A stretch of 64,000 bases of DNA, taken from positions 6,181,501-6,245,500 of the forward strand of contig NZ_CP109444.1 of the NCBI RefSeq assembly GCF_036227225.1, read 5' to 3'. The notes under the pieces are model-generated. The model ran no database searches. It was given only the letters and a program-made list of their open reading frames with translations, and was not told the origin of the DNA. Shown here piece after piece: positions 26,101-33,264 of this stretch. The stretch comes from Streptomyces sp. NBC_01478 (GTDB lineage: Bacteria; Actinomycetota; Actinomycetes; Streptomycetales; Streptomycetaceae). Each line of letters starts with the position of its first letter. Within the stretch, counting starts at the first letter, position 1. The position numbers were made by a program, and so were the translations under genes.

Positions 26101-26758
26101 GCCGCCCATGAGGTCGGGAAACAACCCCTGGTTCGCAAGTGACGTCCGATACTGGAGACTTGTACTCGGACATCGAGCTGGTGTCGGCCTGGAGGTCGCG
26201 GAGATCGAACAGGCTGAACGCGAATCTTCCGATTGGCGGAACAGGGTTCGTCTTTCCACTTTGAAGTTCGAGATGTTGGTTGACAAGGGCGATCATCTCC
26301 GCGCCAAGTCCGTCGCCGATGACATCGACCGGCTGCGCAGGGTCGGCGGGCAGGAGGTACTACCCGCCGAGAACGCCCTCGCTTTGGCTCACCTGGGGCG
26401 ACGTGAGGAGGCGGCGGCCGCCGTCGAGGAGTGTCGTATGGCGATGCCCCGCCTGCACGAGTCCGATCGACCTCATCAACTCCTGGCAACGGCACTTGAG
26501 TTGCTCGGCCGCGAGGCGGAGGCGGTGGAGTGTGCCCTCCTCGCGCGCCGACGGGCGTGGGCAGACGGCCCCCGCTTCACCTACCGCTGGGATCTTGAGA
26601 GAGCCGAACTTGCACTGGCCCGCCTTGGCGCCCGGCTCGCCCCGCTGCCGGACGCGGGCGCGGAACAGGCTGCGTTTCCCCACCAGGTTGGAATCGAACG
26701 GCTACTGCAAGGAAAGAACAGGGGATGGCTACCGTCGAGTAGGTGGCCGGTGAAGTGA
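23105..26758 (+). CDS. Trypsin-DUF4062-NB-ARC (STAND)-TPR protein, predicted conflict/defence effector
   Basis: This is a 1217-residue multidomain protein. Residues 20-230 form a trypsin-like protease with intact triad: H42 in TAWHC, D83 in ALDAALL, S176 in GMSGGPL. Residues 256-350 form a DUF4062 domain (AKVYISCGFGVPEPYREVA, ECRIFVLLLGDRAG). A FTGR-x-x-EL linker precedes the NTPase: Walker A GGTGKS (475-480), Walker B LVVLDGFER (D558), NB-ARC ILVSTR (616) and GNHPLL. Helical, TPR-like repeats fill residues about 820-1190. No signal peptide, so it is cytoplasmic. STAND proteins oligomerise on ligand binding and activate the effector, here probably the protease. It is co-transcribed with the Trypco1-like gene. 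Antiphage function is inferred from architecture. Confidence 0.85.
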   Translation: MMSTEAAVGRLLSEAERGDWPQGGDLRSAFVIGKRHVLTAWHCVRPLGGTKARLWLRLQPQAKTAADFIEVPVEYEAHCPALDAALLTVDESRIERPSGAHLLAYLERIALPLASEVSAHDAVRIGGFPLRNAAHYATLYVGKVQTADQVIGNRLAVRVSADAFAARFAEWPDGMSGGPLLRRFPDGVERVVGIVTSYPRAAGDDGALGGSVICRRISDIGAVFPEVEEAESRTVAGASGRAGLPRAAVGLRAGAKVYISCGFGVPEPYREVAADVCRRHGLVPVLPDGFSPEPPPTMSERRGRIAECRIFVLLLGDRAGGCPPEDVADCTELEYEAATADDRIVVLPFLAGPKPLGSAPDTVVSEWSVAEPRDLADFRTRLEARHAARALSSPAKFREELFQAITRHLAPRQSHRETDRRQWQAVGRSLPSPPDMCALPVYIGGTPFTGRSSELADLDGWAQSADPVMVVDAIGGTGKSALTWQWATQRAPTVMNERAGSFWWSFYDGSAYMERFMYELLGYLRPNQSFDMRRVRRDQVPSLVINELSRRPFLVVLDGFERLLMAYHRSDPSKVTDDDIDADRRANKHAMIEGHGYDFVRRLVAVGPSKILVSTRMVPDALEGPGGGLLPGVRHLRLPGLSDRDVQELLGRLGVTGGAEEIREFFCPLGNHPLLITIVAGLVRDHRQAPGDFSSWRRAQPFEIHKVNLTARRNHVLAAALDGLDSAESRLLGWVSVLTGAVGWDLLSSINPYTELTGGRPDKAGALLDSALRSLEVRGLLWWNRTANTYDMHPVVRAYAHNQLDSSERIGANERIRDYFQANPPADLGQVTSVEDLQQTIALFRALTGAQQHGAASSLWNRQLANPLLVGLGANATVAELLEPYEATSEIQMRACLSISLHLAGRHSRGLSLELALLGDLLTLGDIYEVRTSLGRAATHYRSMGRLAMYAKALALLGTGLTREHQGDGLALRLRMAILEAISGDAVAARNALAVLDAAPPMRSGNNPWFASDVRYWRLVLGHRAGVGLEVAEIEQAERESSDWRNRVRLSTLKFEMLVDKGDHLRAKSVADDIDRLRRVGGQEVLPAENALALAHLGRREEAAAAVEECRMAMPRLHESDRPHQLLATALELLGREAEAVECALLARRRAWADGPRFTYRWDLERAELALARLGARLAPLPDAGAEQAAFPHQVGIERLLQGKNRGWLPSSRWPVK

Positions 26759-26771
26759 CTGAGGCGGCCGT

Positions 26772-26999
26772 CTATGCGATATCCCAGGAGGCTTCCGTGA
26801 TGGGTGTCACGTTTTCCGCCTGCGGCCCCTTGGGGCCCTGTTTGACGTCGTACTGCACTCGCTGATTCTCCTCAAGACTGCGGAAGCCCGATGCGTTGAT
26901 CGCGCTGTAGTGCACGAAGACATCCGGGCCGCCACCGTCCTGGGAGACGAATCCGAATCCCTTCTCCGCGTTGAACCACTTCACGGTTCCCTGTGTCAT
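26772..26999 (-). CDS. Cold-shock domain protein (CspA family)
   Basis: This 75-residue single-stranded nucleic-acid binding protein has RNP1 KGFGFVS and RNP2 VFVHYS, with [10 protein letters not shown] at the N-terminus. GAGGAG lies before the ATG. It is convergent with the STAND gene with only 13 bases between them. It is longer by about eight residues than the usual 67-residue Csp (EASWDIA tail). Streptomyces carry several such genes, some in accessory regions; the role is RNA chaperone by family. Confidence 0.92.
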   Translation of the reverse strand: MTQGTVKWFNAEKGFGFVSQDGGGPDVFVHYSAINASGFRSLEENQRVQYDVKQGPKGPQAENVTPITEASWDIA

Positions 27000-27353
27000 A
27001 GACGCTCCTCAGTTCAGTTGACTTGATTTCAAACTCCTATGAATATAGGGGATTCAGGGCGAGCGTCGGGACGGTTCGGGCGGCATCCGTGGCATCCGGT
27101 CGGTGTACAGGGGCTGTGGCTCTGCTCGCTGTGACTGATCACGCCATGTCGAGCCAGGCCGCAGTTCCGGAACAGGTGACGTCTAGTTCTACGGGGCTCA
27201 CTCGTAGGCGCTTACTTCCCGCCCTGGGTCTTGTCGGGGATTTTGGGGACCTGCATTTCTGCACTTCCGGGCTTGGTCATGGTCGCCTGACTGGTCGTTG
27301 TTGGCCAGTGTTGAGCGGTTTCGGACGGCCCAGGGACGGCCCAGCCAACAGCT
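27000..27353. other. 354-base gap holding the csp promoter region
   Basis: No supported gene. Close to the csp start is a small palindrome CCTAT-GAAT-ATAGG (27036-27049) in an AT-richer stretch, which probably includes the csp promoter. The remainder has one unconvincing open frame without ribosome site or domain. Confidence 0.4.
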
Positions 27354-27605
27354 TCACCTACGGCGATTGATGACGTCGCGGAGCCTCTCAAGCCAGCTCA
27401 TGAAGAGCCACCGCAGTCGCCACCACCAACCTCGCTGCCTTCGCTGCGGCTGCGGGTTGACTGATATGCGTGAAGGCCCGCACGGCGGACGGACGTTGGT
27501 GCTCTGACTTCGGCGACCACCACCATGCAAGTGGCAGTAGCCGTTCCGCCCAGCTGGGTTGCCGCACGTTCGCCCCCGCCGTGTCACGCCCGAACAACGA
27601 CTCAT
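27354..27605 (-). CDS. Small CxH-type zinc-binding protein
   Basis: This is a predicted 83-residue protein starting ATG at 27605. Residues 4-27 (CSGVTRRGRTCGNPAG, then GYCHLH) follow the C-x(9)-C-x(8)-C-x-x-H arrangement found in small phage-related and DNA-modification-associated zinc domains (DUF5763-like). A Trp/Arg-rich helix with membrane or nucleic-acid affinity follows. It lies between csp and an IS5-type element. Coding is likely from the conserved motif; function is unknown. Confidence 0.5.
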   Translation of the reverse strand: MSRCSGVTRRGRTCGNPAGRNGYCHLHGGGRRSQSTNVRPPCGPSRISVNPQPQRRQRGWWWRLRWLFMSWLERLRDVINRRR

Positions 27606-27755
27606 GGGCGGAGTCTGGCAGGGCCTACGCGACCGAGAGCGTCAAATGGGGCAACTGCACCGCGTAGCTACGGGTCCGATCTGTAGGGCATCTGCTTGGG
27701 AAGCCTGGGTGATCTAGGCATCTGACCTGCGGAGGGGGTGGCCTAAGAAGTCATC

Positions 27756-28214
27756 TCATTTGGTGAGTCTGCGGTAGCAGATCAAGGTGCAGGCGATGCT
27801 GGTGAAGGCGAGGAAGTGGTCGGCTTTGCGTTCGTAGCGGCGGTGCAGGCGTCGGCATCCGGTGAGCCAGGACATGGTGCGTTCGATGGTCCAACGGTGG
27901 CGGCCGAGTCGCTGCGAGGTCTCGATGCCCTTGCGGGCGATGCGGTGCCGGATGCCCCGGCTGGATAACCAACGTCGCAGGTGGTTGTAGTCGTAGCCCT
28001 TGTCGGCGTGGAGTTTGTGGGGCCTGCGCCGTCGGCGTCCTCGGCGGGAGCGGATCGGCGGTATGCCCTGCACCAAGGGGATCAGTGCCTGGCTGTCGTG
28101 CGTGTTGGCGCCCGAGATGCCGATGGACAGGGGCAGTCCGGTGCGCTCCGTGATCAAGTGGATCTTTGACCCGTACTTACCCCGGTCTACAGGATTCGGA
28201 CCTGTCAGTTCCCC
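27756..28214 (-). CDS. IS5-family transposase OrfB (expressed by -1 frameshift)
   Basis: The C-terminal catalytic part continues directly from OrfA after the slippery site: GELTGPNPVDRGKYGSKIHL, then GANTHDSQALIPLVQGIP, LHADKGYDY with the second DDE Asp, and RHRWTIERTMSWL with the catalytic Glu. There is no start codon suited for independent translation at the junction, so a fused OrfAB product is expected. All catalytic residues are present. Confidence 0.85.
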   Translation of the reverse strand, partial: GELTGPNPVDRGKYGSKIHLITERTGLPLSIGISGANTHDSQALIPLVQGIPPIRSRRGRRRRRPHKLHADKGYDYNHLRRWLSSRGIRHRIARKGIETSQRLGRHRWTIERTMSWLTGCRRLHRRYERKADHFLAFTSIACTLICYRRLTK

Positions 28215-28582
28215 TTTTTCAGGGCCCGCATGTTCACCGAGTCGATCGCGCACCGCGACCAGTCCAACTCTCCACGGGAGCCGAGTTCGTCGAGCACCAG
28301 ACGGTGGAGCTTGGCCCACACCCGGGCCTTCGACCACTCGGTGAAACGCCGGTGAGCCGTCGCGCCGGACGGCCCGAACGACGCGGTCGGCAACTGCTGC
28401 CACGTGCAGCCCGAGGTCGCCACGAAGACGATTGCGGCCAGCACTTCGCGGTCACCGTGCCGGCGTCGGCCCCCACCCTGGGGCCGCGAGGGCGCATCCG
28501 GCACCACCCGCTGGAACAGTTCCCACAACTCATCCGGCACCAGCCGCTCAACGATCCTCGCCACGACTGACAGCTTACCCAA
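28205..28582 (-). CDS. IS5-family transposase OrfA
   Basis: This is the N-terminal 125 residues of the transposase (DUF4096-type domain): RIVERLVPDELWELFQRVVP, REVLAAIVFVATSGCTWQQLP, HRRFTEWSKARVWAKLHRLV. It ends DWSRCAIDSVNMRALKKGN, and the D of AIDSVN is the first DDE residue. The TTG at 28582 lies in the inverted repeat; GTG codons a few residues later are equally plausible starts. The last codons contain AAAAAG-GGG (28219 down to 28211), a slippery sequence for -1 shift into OrfB. Confidence 0.88.
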   Translation of the reverse strand: MGKLSVVARIVERLVPDELWELFQRVVPDAPSRPQGGGRRRHGDREVLAAIVFVATSGCTWQQLPTASFGPSGATAHRRFTEWSKARVWAKLHRLVLDELGSRGELDWSRCAIDSVNMRALKKGN

Positions 28583-28719
28583 CCAAATGAGATGACTTCT
28601 AAGAAGGGCCGACGCCGCCTGAATATTCGCGATTCCCCGTAGCTCCCCGCTCGATCTGGCAGGCAGGCCGGTGGTATGACGGTCGCATTCTGATTGAACT
28701 GATTGCGCCCGATCCCAGA

Positions 28720-29358
28720 GTGATTCACACTTACGCTGTGCAGATCGCCGAGTTGGTGCTCAAGTTCATCCAAGCCCTTGCGTGGCCGTTGGTGACTACG
28801 ATTCTGGCGTGGTTGTTCCGGCGCCAGCTTCAGCAGATGTTCAGTCGCGTGACGCGCCTGGAAACGCCCGCTGGTGCAATGGACTTCGCTGCTGAGGCGC
28901 GTGCCGTTCATGAGGAAGCAGCTGAGATCGAGACTCCAGGACTCGATGGAGACACCTCTGAGGAGGCACCCGAACGCCGCGATCGTCACCGGTCGGTCAT
29001 GGATGAAGCGCTGGAGGTGCTTGATACCTCGCCGAACGCAGCTGTGGTACTTGGCTGGCGGCAAGTGGAAGCCACGTATCGGCGTGTGCTGAGCGGTAAC
29101 TACGATCTACGGGACGCTCCATTCATCCCTGTTGGAAGGGCGATCCAGCAGCTCTCTGAACTCGGACTTCCCAGCTCCTCAAGCTCATTGATCATCCGAC
29201 TGTCATCCATGCGGAATCGTGTCGCACATGGGGATGCCAGCGTTACGGCCGAGGCCGCGCTTGATTACCTCGAAAGCTGCGAACTGGTGTCGCGGCAGCT
29301 AGAAACTCTGGCCCCCGTCTGGGTCCCAAACCAGGAACTGCCGTCGCCTACGGTATGA
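28720..29358 (+). CDS. Membrane-anchored HEPN-like protein
   Basis: This is a 212-residue protein. An N-terminal helix (LVLKFIQALAWPLVTTILAW) anchors it in the membrane, followed by a basic stretch and an acidic linker (residues 60-90). The C-terminal all-helical domain contains SSMRNRVAHG: R165-x4-H170, the RxxxxH motif of HEPN domains, which are often RNases in toxin and defence systems; related DUF4145-like domains carry the same motif. Start GTG at 28720. It sits beside the IS5-type element in the accessory region. RNase activity is inferred; a purely structural HEPN role is possible. Confidence 0.6.
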   Translation: MIHTYAVQIAELVLKFIQALAWPLVTTILAWLFRRQLQQMFSRVTRLETPAGAMDFAAEARAVHEEAAEIETPGLDGDTSEEAPERRDRHRSVMDEALEVLDTSPNAAVVLGWRQVEATYRRVLSGNYDLRDAPFIPVGRAIQQLSELGLPSSSSSLIIRLSSMRNRVAHGDASVTAEAALDYLESCELVSRQLETLAPVWVPNQELPSPTV

Positions 29359-29423
29359 GGGTGGGGGTTCTAGAGAGCAAGCAGCGGTAGGGCGAATAAC
29401 TTCCTCAGCCCTACTCTTCCCCT

Positions 29424-29573
29424 GCTCCCATCCCGTCCGCCGTCGACCCACACACCGTGGAGCGGGCGTGGTTCATGGCGTCCAGGTGGAGCGCGCCACC
29501 GTACGAACGACCTGGACGCCATGGGCCGCGTTTGCTCGGCTCCGCCTGGGTCGATGGTGGACGGGATGGGAGC
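29424..29573. repeat. Long imperfect inverted repeat with 64-base arms
   Basis: Arms 29424-29487 and 29510-29573 are complementary over their full 64 bases with scattered mismatches, around a 22-base loop. The inner 14 bases (CATGGCGTCCAGGT and complement) and outer blocks (GCTCCCATCCCGTCC; TCGACCCA) match almost exactly. No gene covers it convincingly. It would form a very stable hairpin in RNA or a cruciform in DNA. Confidence 0.85.
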
Positions 29574-29867
29574 TCGCCACGCTTGCCACGATGTGCCCGC
29601 AGCCGGGAACGGCGCCCCCTCCATCCCGGTGCCGGCCGATCCCCCGCCGGAGGCATCGTCGGTGACCGTGGGCCATGAACGTCGGGTGCTCGACTCATGA
29701 CCTCCGGGCTTATCCACATGTGGGCGGGCGTCGGCGCAGCCGGGGCGGAGCGGGCCGGAGGCAGGAGCGGCGCCCCGAGCGGAGCCGGGAAGCCCGCCCG
29801 GCGGAGCGGAGCGCAGCCGGGGCTTGAACCAGTAGAGAAAGTTGTAACTCAGTAGGTCGTATGGGGC
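29574..29867. other. 294-base gene-free region with repeated GC-rich words
   Basis: Between the long hairpin and the IS481-type element there is no supported gene. Words such as GCAGCCGGGG and CGGAGCGG recur between 29735 and 29825, a composition seen at plasmid- and ICE-derived junctions in Streptomyces. No tRNA end or attachment core could be identified. Confidence 0.4.
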
Positions 29868-31802
29868 TGTCCTACTTCGTTTGATGCTTGACGTGTTGAC
29901 GTCACTTGATGCTTGACGGTTCCGTCCTCGGCTTTGCTGTCTGCGACTGCTGTCGTGGAGGCGGGGCGAGGCCGGTGTTAGTGGAGCTGAGCGTGGTCGA
30001 GCAGCGCTATCACGCGGTCATGGAAGTGGCTGCTGGAGCATCGAAGACGGAGGTTGCGGCCCGGTATGGGGTCTCGCGGCAGTCGGTGCATGCGTGGGTG
30101 CGCCGGTATGAGGCAGGTGGTCTGGCGGGTCTGGCGGACCGGTCGCATCGTCCGAGGTCGCATCCGTGGCAGATGCCGGCCGGTGTGGAGGCGGCGGTGC
30201 TGGAGCTGCGCAGGCTGCATCCGCGGTGGGGTCAGCGCCGGTTGCGTCATGAGCTGGGGCGTCGTGGGGTGGAGCCGGTGCCGTCGGAGGCGTCGGTGTA
30301 TCGGATCCTGGTGCGCCATCAGATGATCGTCCCGGTCAGGAGGCGCCGGCGTCGGGAGGATTACCGGCGGTGGGAGCGGCCGGGGCCGATGCAGTTGTGG
30401 CAGATGGATGTGATGGGCGGGTTCTGGCTGGCCGACGGCCGTGAGCTGAAGCTGGTGACCGGCGTCGATGACCATTCGAGGTTCTGTGTGATCGCCTCGG
30501 TGGTGGAGCGGGCGACCGGGCGGGCGGTGTGTGCGGCTTTCACTGCTGCGCTGGTGGGGTTCGGCTGTCCGGAGGAGGTGCTGACCGACAACGGGAAGCA
30601 GTTCACCGGCCGGTTCGGGACTCCGGGGCCGTCCACGGAGGTGTTGTTCGACCGGATCTGCCGGCTGAACGGCATCAAGCACCGGCTGACCAGACCGCGG
30701 TCGCCGACAACCACGGGGAAGATCGAGCGGTTCCATCAGTCGCTGCGGCGTGAACTCCTCGACGACCTGGGGCCGTTCGCGGATCTGCATGCGGCGCAGG
30801 CGGTCATCGACGGCTGGCGCGAGGACTACAACACCGTGCGTCCGCACCAGTCGCTGGACATGGCCGTCCCGGCGAGCCGGTTCCGTCCCGCCGCGGCCGA
30901 CGGGGTTGAACTGCGGCTTCCGGCCCGGCTGACCGACGTGACGGCCGGCGAGGGACGGACGGGGCAGAGGGTTGAGCGGGTCGGGGAGGCGGTGCTGGGT
31001 TCGCCGGAGGCGGTGGAGGTGGACCGGGTGGTGCCGCCGAGCGGGAATCTCGCGGTGGCCGGTCAGCAGTTCTGGTTCGGTCCCCGGCATGCGGGCGCTG
31101 CGGTGACGCTGTGGATGGACAGCACTACTGTCCACGTCAGTCTGGACGGCAGGCGCATCAAGACCGTGCCGTCGCGGCTGAGCACCGCGGATCTGGTGCG
31201 GCTGCGGGCGTCCGGGGCTCGTGCGGCCGGTCCCGCCCCGGCAGGCCGGCTCGCCGGTCCGCTGGCTACCCGCTTGCCCGTCCAGGTGGCCCGCACCGTG
31301 AACGCCTCCGGAGTGGTGGGCCTGGCCGGACAGCAGATCACCGTCGGTGTCTTGCTGGCCGGACAGCGCGTGGTCCTTCGGCTGGACGGCCCTTTGATGC
31401 AGGTCATCGCTGACGGCGTGCTGGTGCGGACACTGCCGTGTCCGATCCCGCCCCGGCGGCGGGCCTATATCAGTGATGCCCAGCTCAGCCCGCTGCCGCC
31501 GAAGGCGCCGCAGGAGGCGGTCCGGGTCGGGCGGAAGGTGTCCGCCCGCGGCAGCATCCAGGTCTGCGGCCAGCAGGTCCAGGTCGGCATGGTCCATGCC
31601 CGCACCGTGGTCACCGTCGAGGTCACCGACACCACCCTGCACGTCTTCGACCACGACGGACACCGCCTGCGGACCCTGCCCCGCACCACCAGCAAGGAGG
31701 TGACCCGCTTCAAGGCCTACGGCACGAAGAACCGCACAACAGGCTAGGAACCGGAAAGCATCAACCGACATACATCCGTCAAAGCTCAACTGAACCTAGA
31801 CA
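29868..31802 (+). mobile_element. IS481-type insertion element with TGTC/GACA ends
   Basis: A 1935-bp unit encloses the transposase gene. The first 56 bases (29868-29923) and the complement of the last 56 (31747-31802) align without gaps at roughly two thirds of positions. Both begin TGTC and share TTGATGCTT and CGGTTCC blocks; the inner 18 bases match at 16. I found no target duplication, so the ends or later rearrangement remain uncertain. The right end runs into the 3' end of a neighbouring gene. Confidence 0.7.
29975..31747 (+). CDS. IS481-family transposase with three C-terminal beta repeats
   Basis: This is a 590-residue protein from the GTG at 29975. The N-terminal helix-turn-helix (SKTEVAARYGVSRQSVHAWV) and second HTH region are followed by an rve catalytic core: D in WQMDVMGGF, D in LTDNGKQFTG, E in GKIERFHQSLRRE. 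Beyond the usual IS481 length (about 330-400 residues) come three related units of about 60-75 residues, each with the pattern GQQ-x(5-8)-AG/AR...V...DG..(K/R)T(V/L)P. They resemble Mu-type C-terminal beta domains and might bind DNA. All catalytic residues are present, so the enzyme may be active. Confidence 0.88.
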   Translation: MLVELSVVEQRYHAVMEVAAGASKTEVAARYGVSRQSVHAWVRRYEAGGLAGLADRSHRPRSHPWQMPAGVEAAVLELRRLHPRWGQRRLRHELGRRGVEPVPSEASVYRILVRHQMIVPVRRRRRREDYRRWERPGPMQLWQMDVMGGFWLADGRELKLVTGVDDHSRFCVIASVVERATGRAVCAAFTAALVGFGCPEEVLTDNGKQFTGRFGTPGPSTEVLFDRICRLNGIKHRLTRPRSPTTTGKIERFHQSLRRELLDDLGPFADLHAAQAVIDGWREDYNTVRPHQSLDMAVPASRFRPAAADGVELRLPARLTDVTAGEGRTGQRVERVGEAVLGSPEAVEVDRVVPPSGNLAVAGQQFWFGPRHAGAAVTLWMDSTTVHVSLDGRRIKTVPSRLSTADLVRLRASGARAAGPAPAGRLAGPLATRLPVQVARTVNASGVVGLAGQQITVGVLLAGQRVVLRLDGPLMQVIADGVLVRTLPCPIPPRRRAYISDAQLSPLPPKAPQEAVRVGRKVSARGSIQVCGQQVQVGMVHARTVVTVEVTDTTLHVFDHDGHRLRTLPRTTSKEVTRFKAYGTKNRTTG

Positions 31803-32056
31803 GTGCCTGGTGGGTGTTGTAGGCCCGATGCGCTCGCGGGCTTCGAGGTTGCTGTCATGGTTCGGGATTCCGCTGCTGCTCGCTGAAGGGCCTGGGCTAC
31901 CTGCTCGGCGTTCTCCGGGGAGAGTTGGATCTCTTGGGTCCAGAGGATCGACAGTCTGATGTTGCCGGTCATCAGGTTGAGGGCGACGTCTACTCCTGCC
32001 CCGGTGCCGGTGGCGTCCTGCGCGGTCAAGTTGAGGTCGCTTCTGAAGACGCTCAT
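31796..32056 (-). CDS. Small protein whose 3' end lies in the IS481-type element
   Basis: This is an 86-residue protein with beta-rich N-terminal half (DVALNLMTGNIRLSILWTQE) and a helix (SPENAEQVAQALQRAAAESR). Its ATG overlaps the stop codon of the DUF1152 gene, so the two are translationally coupled. The last codon and the TAG stop (31796-31798) fall within the last 56 bases of the IS481-type element, so insertion probably removed the original C-terminus. The family is unknown. Confidence 0.6.
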   Translation of the reverse strand: MSVFRSDLNLTAQDATGTGAGVDVALNLMTGNIRLSILWTQEIQLSPENAEQVAQALQRAAAESRTMTATSKPASASGLQHPPGTV

Positions 32057-33168
32057 GGTGTGGGGGTCCTGGGCTCGGTGGTGGTGAGATTCCATAGCGG
32101 AGCTGTGTACCGCTCTGGTTTGGTCTGCATGAGTAGCGCCCGTAGAGATTCTCGCTGGTTGCCGGGAAGGGCCAGTGCCTCGGTGAGGTGGCGGAACGTT
32201 GTGTGAGTCATTCCGCGGTTTCGGGCCTCGTTCTCGAACCGGTTGAGCCGAGACAGCACAGCACTGGGGTTGAACTCCTCCGCTGGTGAGTGGTTCTTGA
32301 GCCGAGCGGCCTTCTTGCGTTCGTAGTCGATTTCCGAGTGGCCGCAGATTTCACGGCTTTGGGTCTCTGCCTCGGCCAGAGTCGTCGTCGACAGGATGGC
32401 GTCGGCCAGCTTGTTGCGGCTCAGGGTGGCGTCCAGGTCGACTTCGTGGACTGTCGGGCTGGTGTCCGTGAGGGGGATGGGGAGGCCGGCGTCGCGTACT
32501 TCGCAGATGCCTCTTACTCCTCGTGCCGTTGCGGCGAGCATCCCGGTTGCTTCGGAGGGGTGCCACTCCAGCACTGAGTCGACCGGCTCTGTGTCCTTCG
32601 CCGTGAAGGTGTGGACGAGGGGGCCGAGGAGGCTCTGTACCTCGGCGACGGGGAGTTCGCCGTCCAAGCCGGGGCCGGCGATCAAGAGGCGCACAGGCGC
32701 GTTCACTTGGCAGCATGCGGCCAGGGTCAGGGCGTCGGCCAGTGGGCTCTTGAGGGTTGGTTCGTCGCCTCGTGCGAGGATGTCGCCGCCCACGTCCAGG
32801 AGGTCGATCGACGTTGGTTCCAAGTGGCATACCAGGTCTTGGAGTTGGCGTACCAGACCTTGGGTGCCGTTGTACGGGTCGATCAGGGCGAGGGTGTGCG
32901 GGAGTTCCGACGCGAGCCGGGGGAGGGTGGACCCCGCCGGCGCGATGGGGCGGGCCTCGGTCGGTACTGACCAGACGTGCCGTGTGAGGGGTTCGAGGTG
33001 CGTGAAGTCGGAGGGGGCTCGGGGGCCCGGGAGTGGGTCGATCAACAAGCGATCCCAGGCGTACGTGAGGATCACTGCCGGGTTCTTAGTGCCGTATAGG
33101 GCGGCGTCGAGCATCGCTGCTGCGACGGCGTCTCCTCCGCCTCCTGCTGCGACGATCAATCGCGTCAT
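32053..33168 (-). CDS. DUF1152-family protein
   Basis: This is a 371-residue cytoplasmic protein. Family hallmarks are the glycine-rich start MTRLIVAAGGGGDAVAAA, LTYAWDRLLIDPLPGPR, STLPRLASELPHTLALIDP and IDLLDVGGDILARGDEPTLK. The DVGGD and GGGGD segments suggest a nucleotide- or metal-binding pocket; the biochemical activity of DUF1152 is not established as far as I know. It is divergent from the GntR gene with an inverted repeat between them, so it is the likely regulated target. About 65 bases separate its start from the GntR promoter region. Confidence 0.85.
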   Translation of the reverse strand: MTRLIVAAGGGGDAVAAAMLDAALYGTKNPAVILTYAWDRLLIDPLPGPRAPSDFTHLEPLTRHVWSVPTEARPIAPAGSTLPRLASELPHTLALIDPYNGTQGLVRQLQDLVCHLEPTSIDLLDVGGDILARGDEPTLKSPLADALTLAACCQVNAPVRLLIAGPGLDGELPVAEVQSLLGPLVHTFTAKDTEPVDSVLEWHPSEATGMLAATARGVRGICEVRDAGLPIPLTDTSPTVHEVDLDATLSRNKLADAILSTTTLAEAETQSREICGHSEIDYERKKAARLKNHSPAEEFNPSAVLSRLNRFENEARNRGMTHTTFRHLTEALALPGNQRESLRALLMQTKPERYTAPLWNLTTTEPRTPTP

Positions 33169-33210
33169 GTGCCCAAGGCTAGGGGTTCCTGCGACAGTCC
33201 CTCATTCTAT

Positions 33211-33233
33211 AGTGGCTAGAGGCTATAGCCACT
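33211..33233. promoter_or_regulatory. GntR-type operator between DUF1152 and GntR genes
   Basis: AGTGGCT (33211-33217) and AGCCACT (33227-33233) form an inverted repeat with an inner palindrome GGCTATAGCC (33221-33230). The AGTGGC/GCCACT half-sites recur twice downstream of the gntR gene. Confidence 0.65.
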
Positions 33234-33264
33234 TGGATTGAGTTGGACGAAGAGGGGTGTGTGC

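Larger units (their letters stand above)
27747..28599 (-). mobile_element. Complete IS5-family (IS427-group-like) insertion sequence
   Basis: The element is 853 bp. Terminal inverted repeats are perfect over 18 bases: GAAGTCATCTCATTTGGT at 27747-27764 and its complement at 28582-28599. Both ends are flanked by TAA (27744-27746 and 28600-28602), a 3-bp target duplication. Removing the element and one TAA rejoins the flanks as ggccTAAgaagggcc. Two overlapping leftward frames encode the transposase, joined by a putative -1 frameshift. It looks intact and therefore recent. Confidence 0.92.

Noticed and set aside
27023..27370. A 115-codon open frame on the plus strand upstream of csp
   Set aside because: No ribosome site, poor codon bias and no motif; the region more likely holds the csp promoter.
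29978..31789. A 603-codon open frame antisense to the IS481-type transposase
   Set aside because: The transposase strand has all DDE residues and domain order; the antisense text is His/Pro/Arg-rich without motifs.
29868..31802. Target-site duplication for the IS481-type element
   Set aside because: The bases outside the two ends do not match in any 3-8 base register, so none is claimed.
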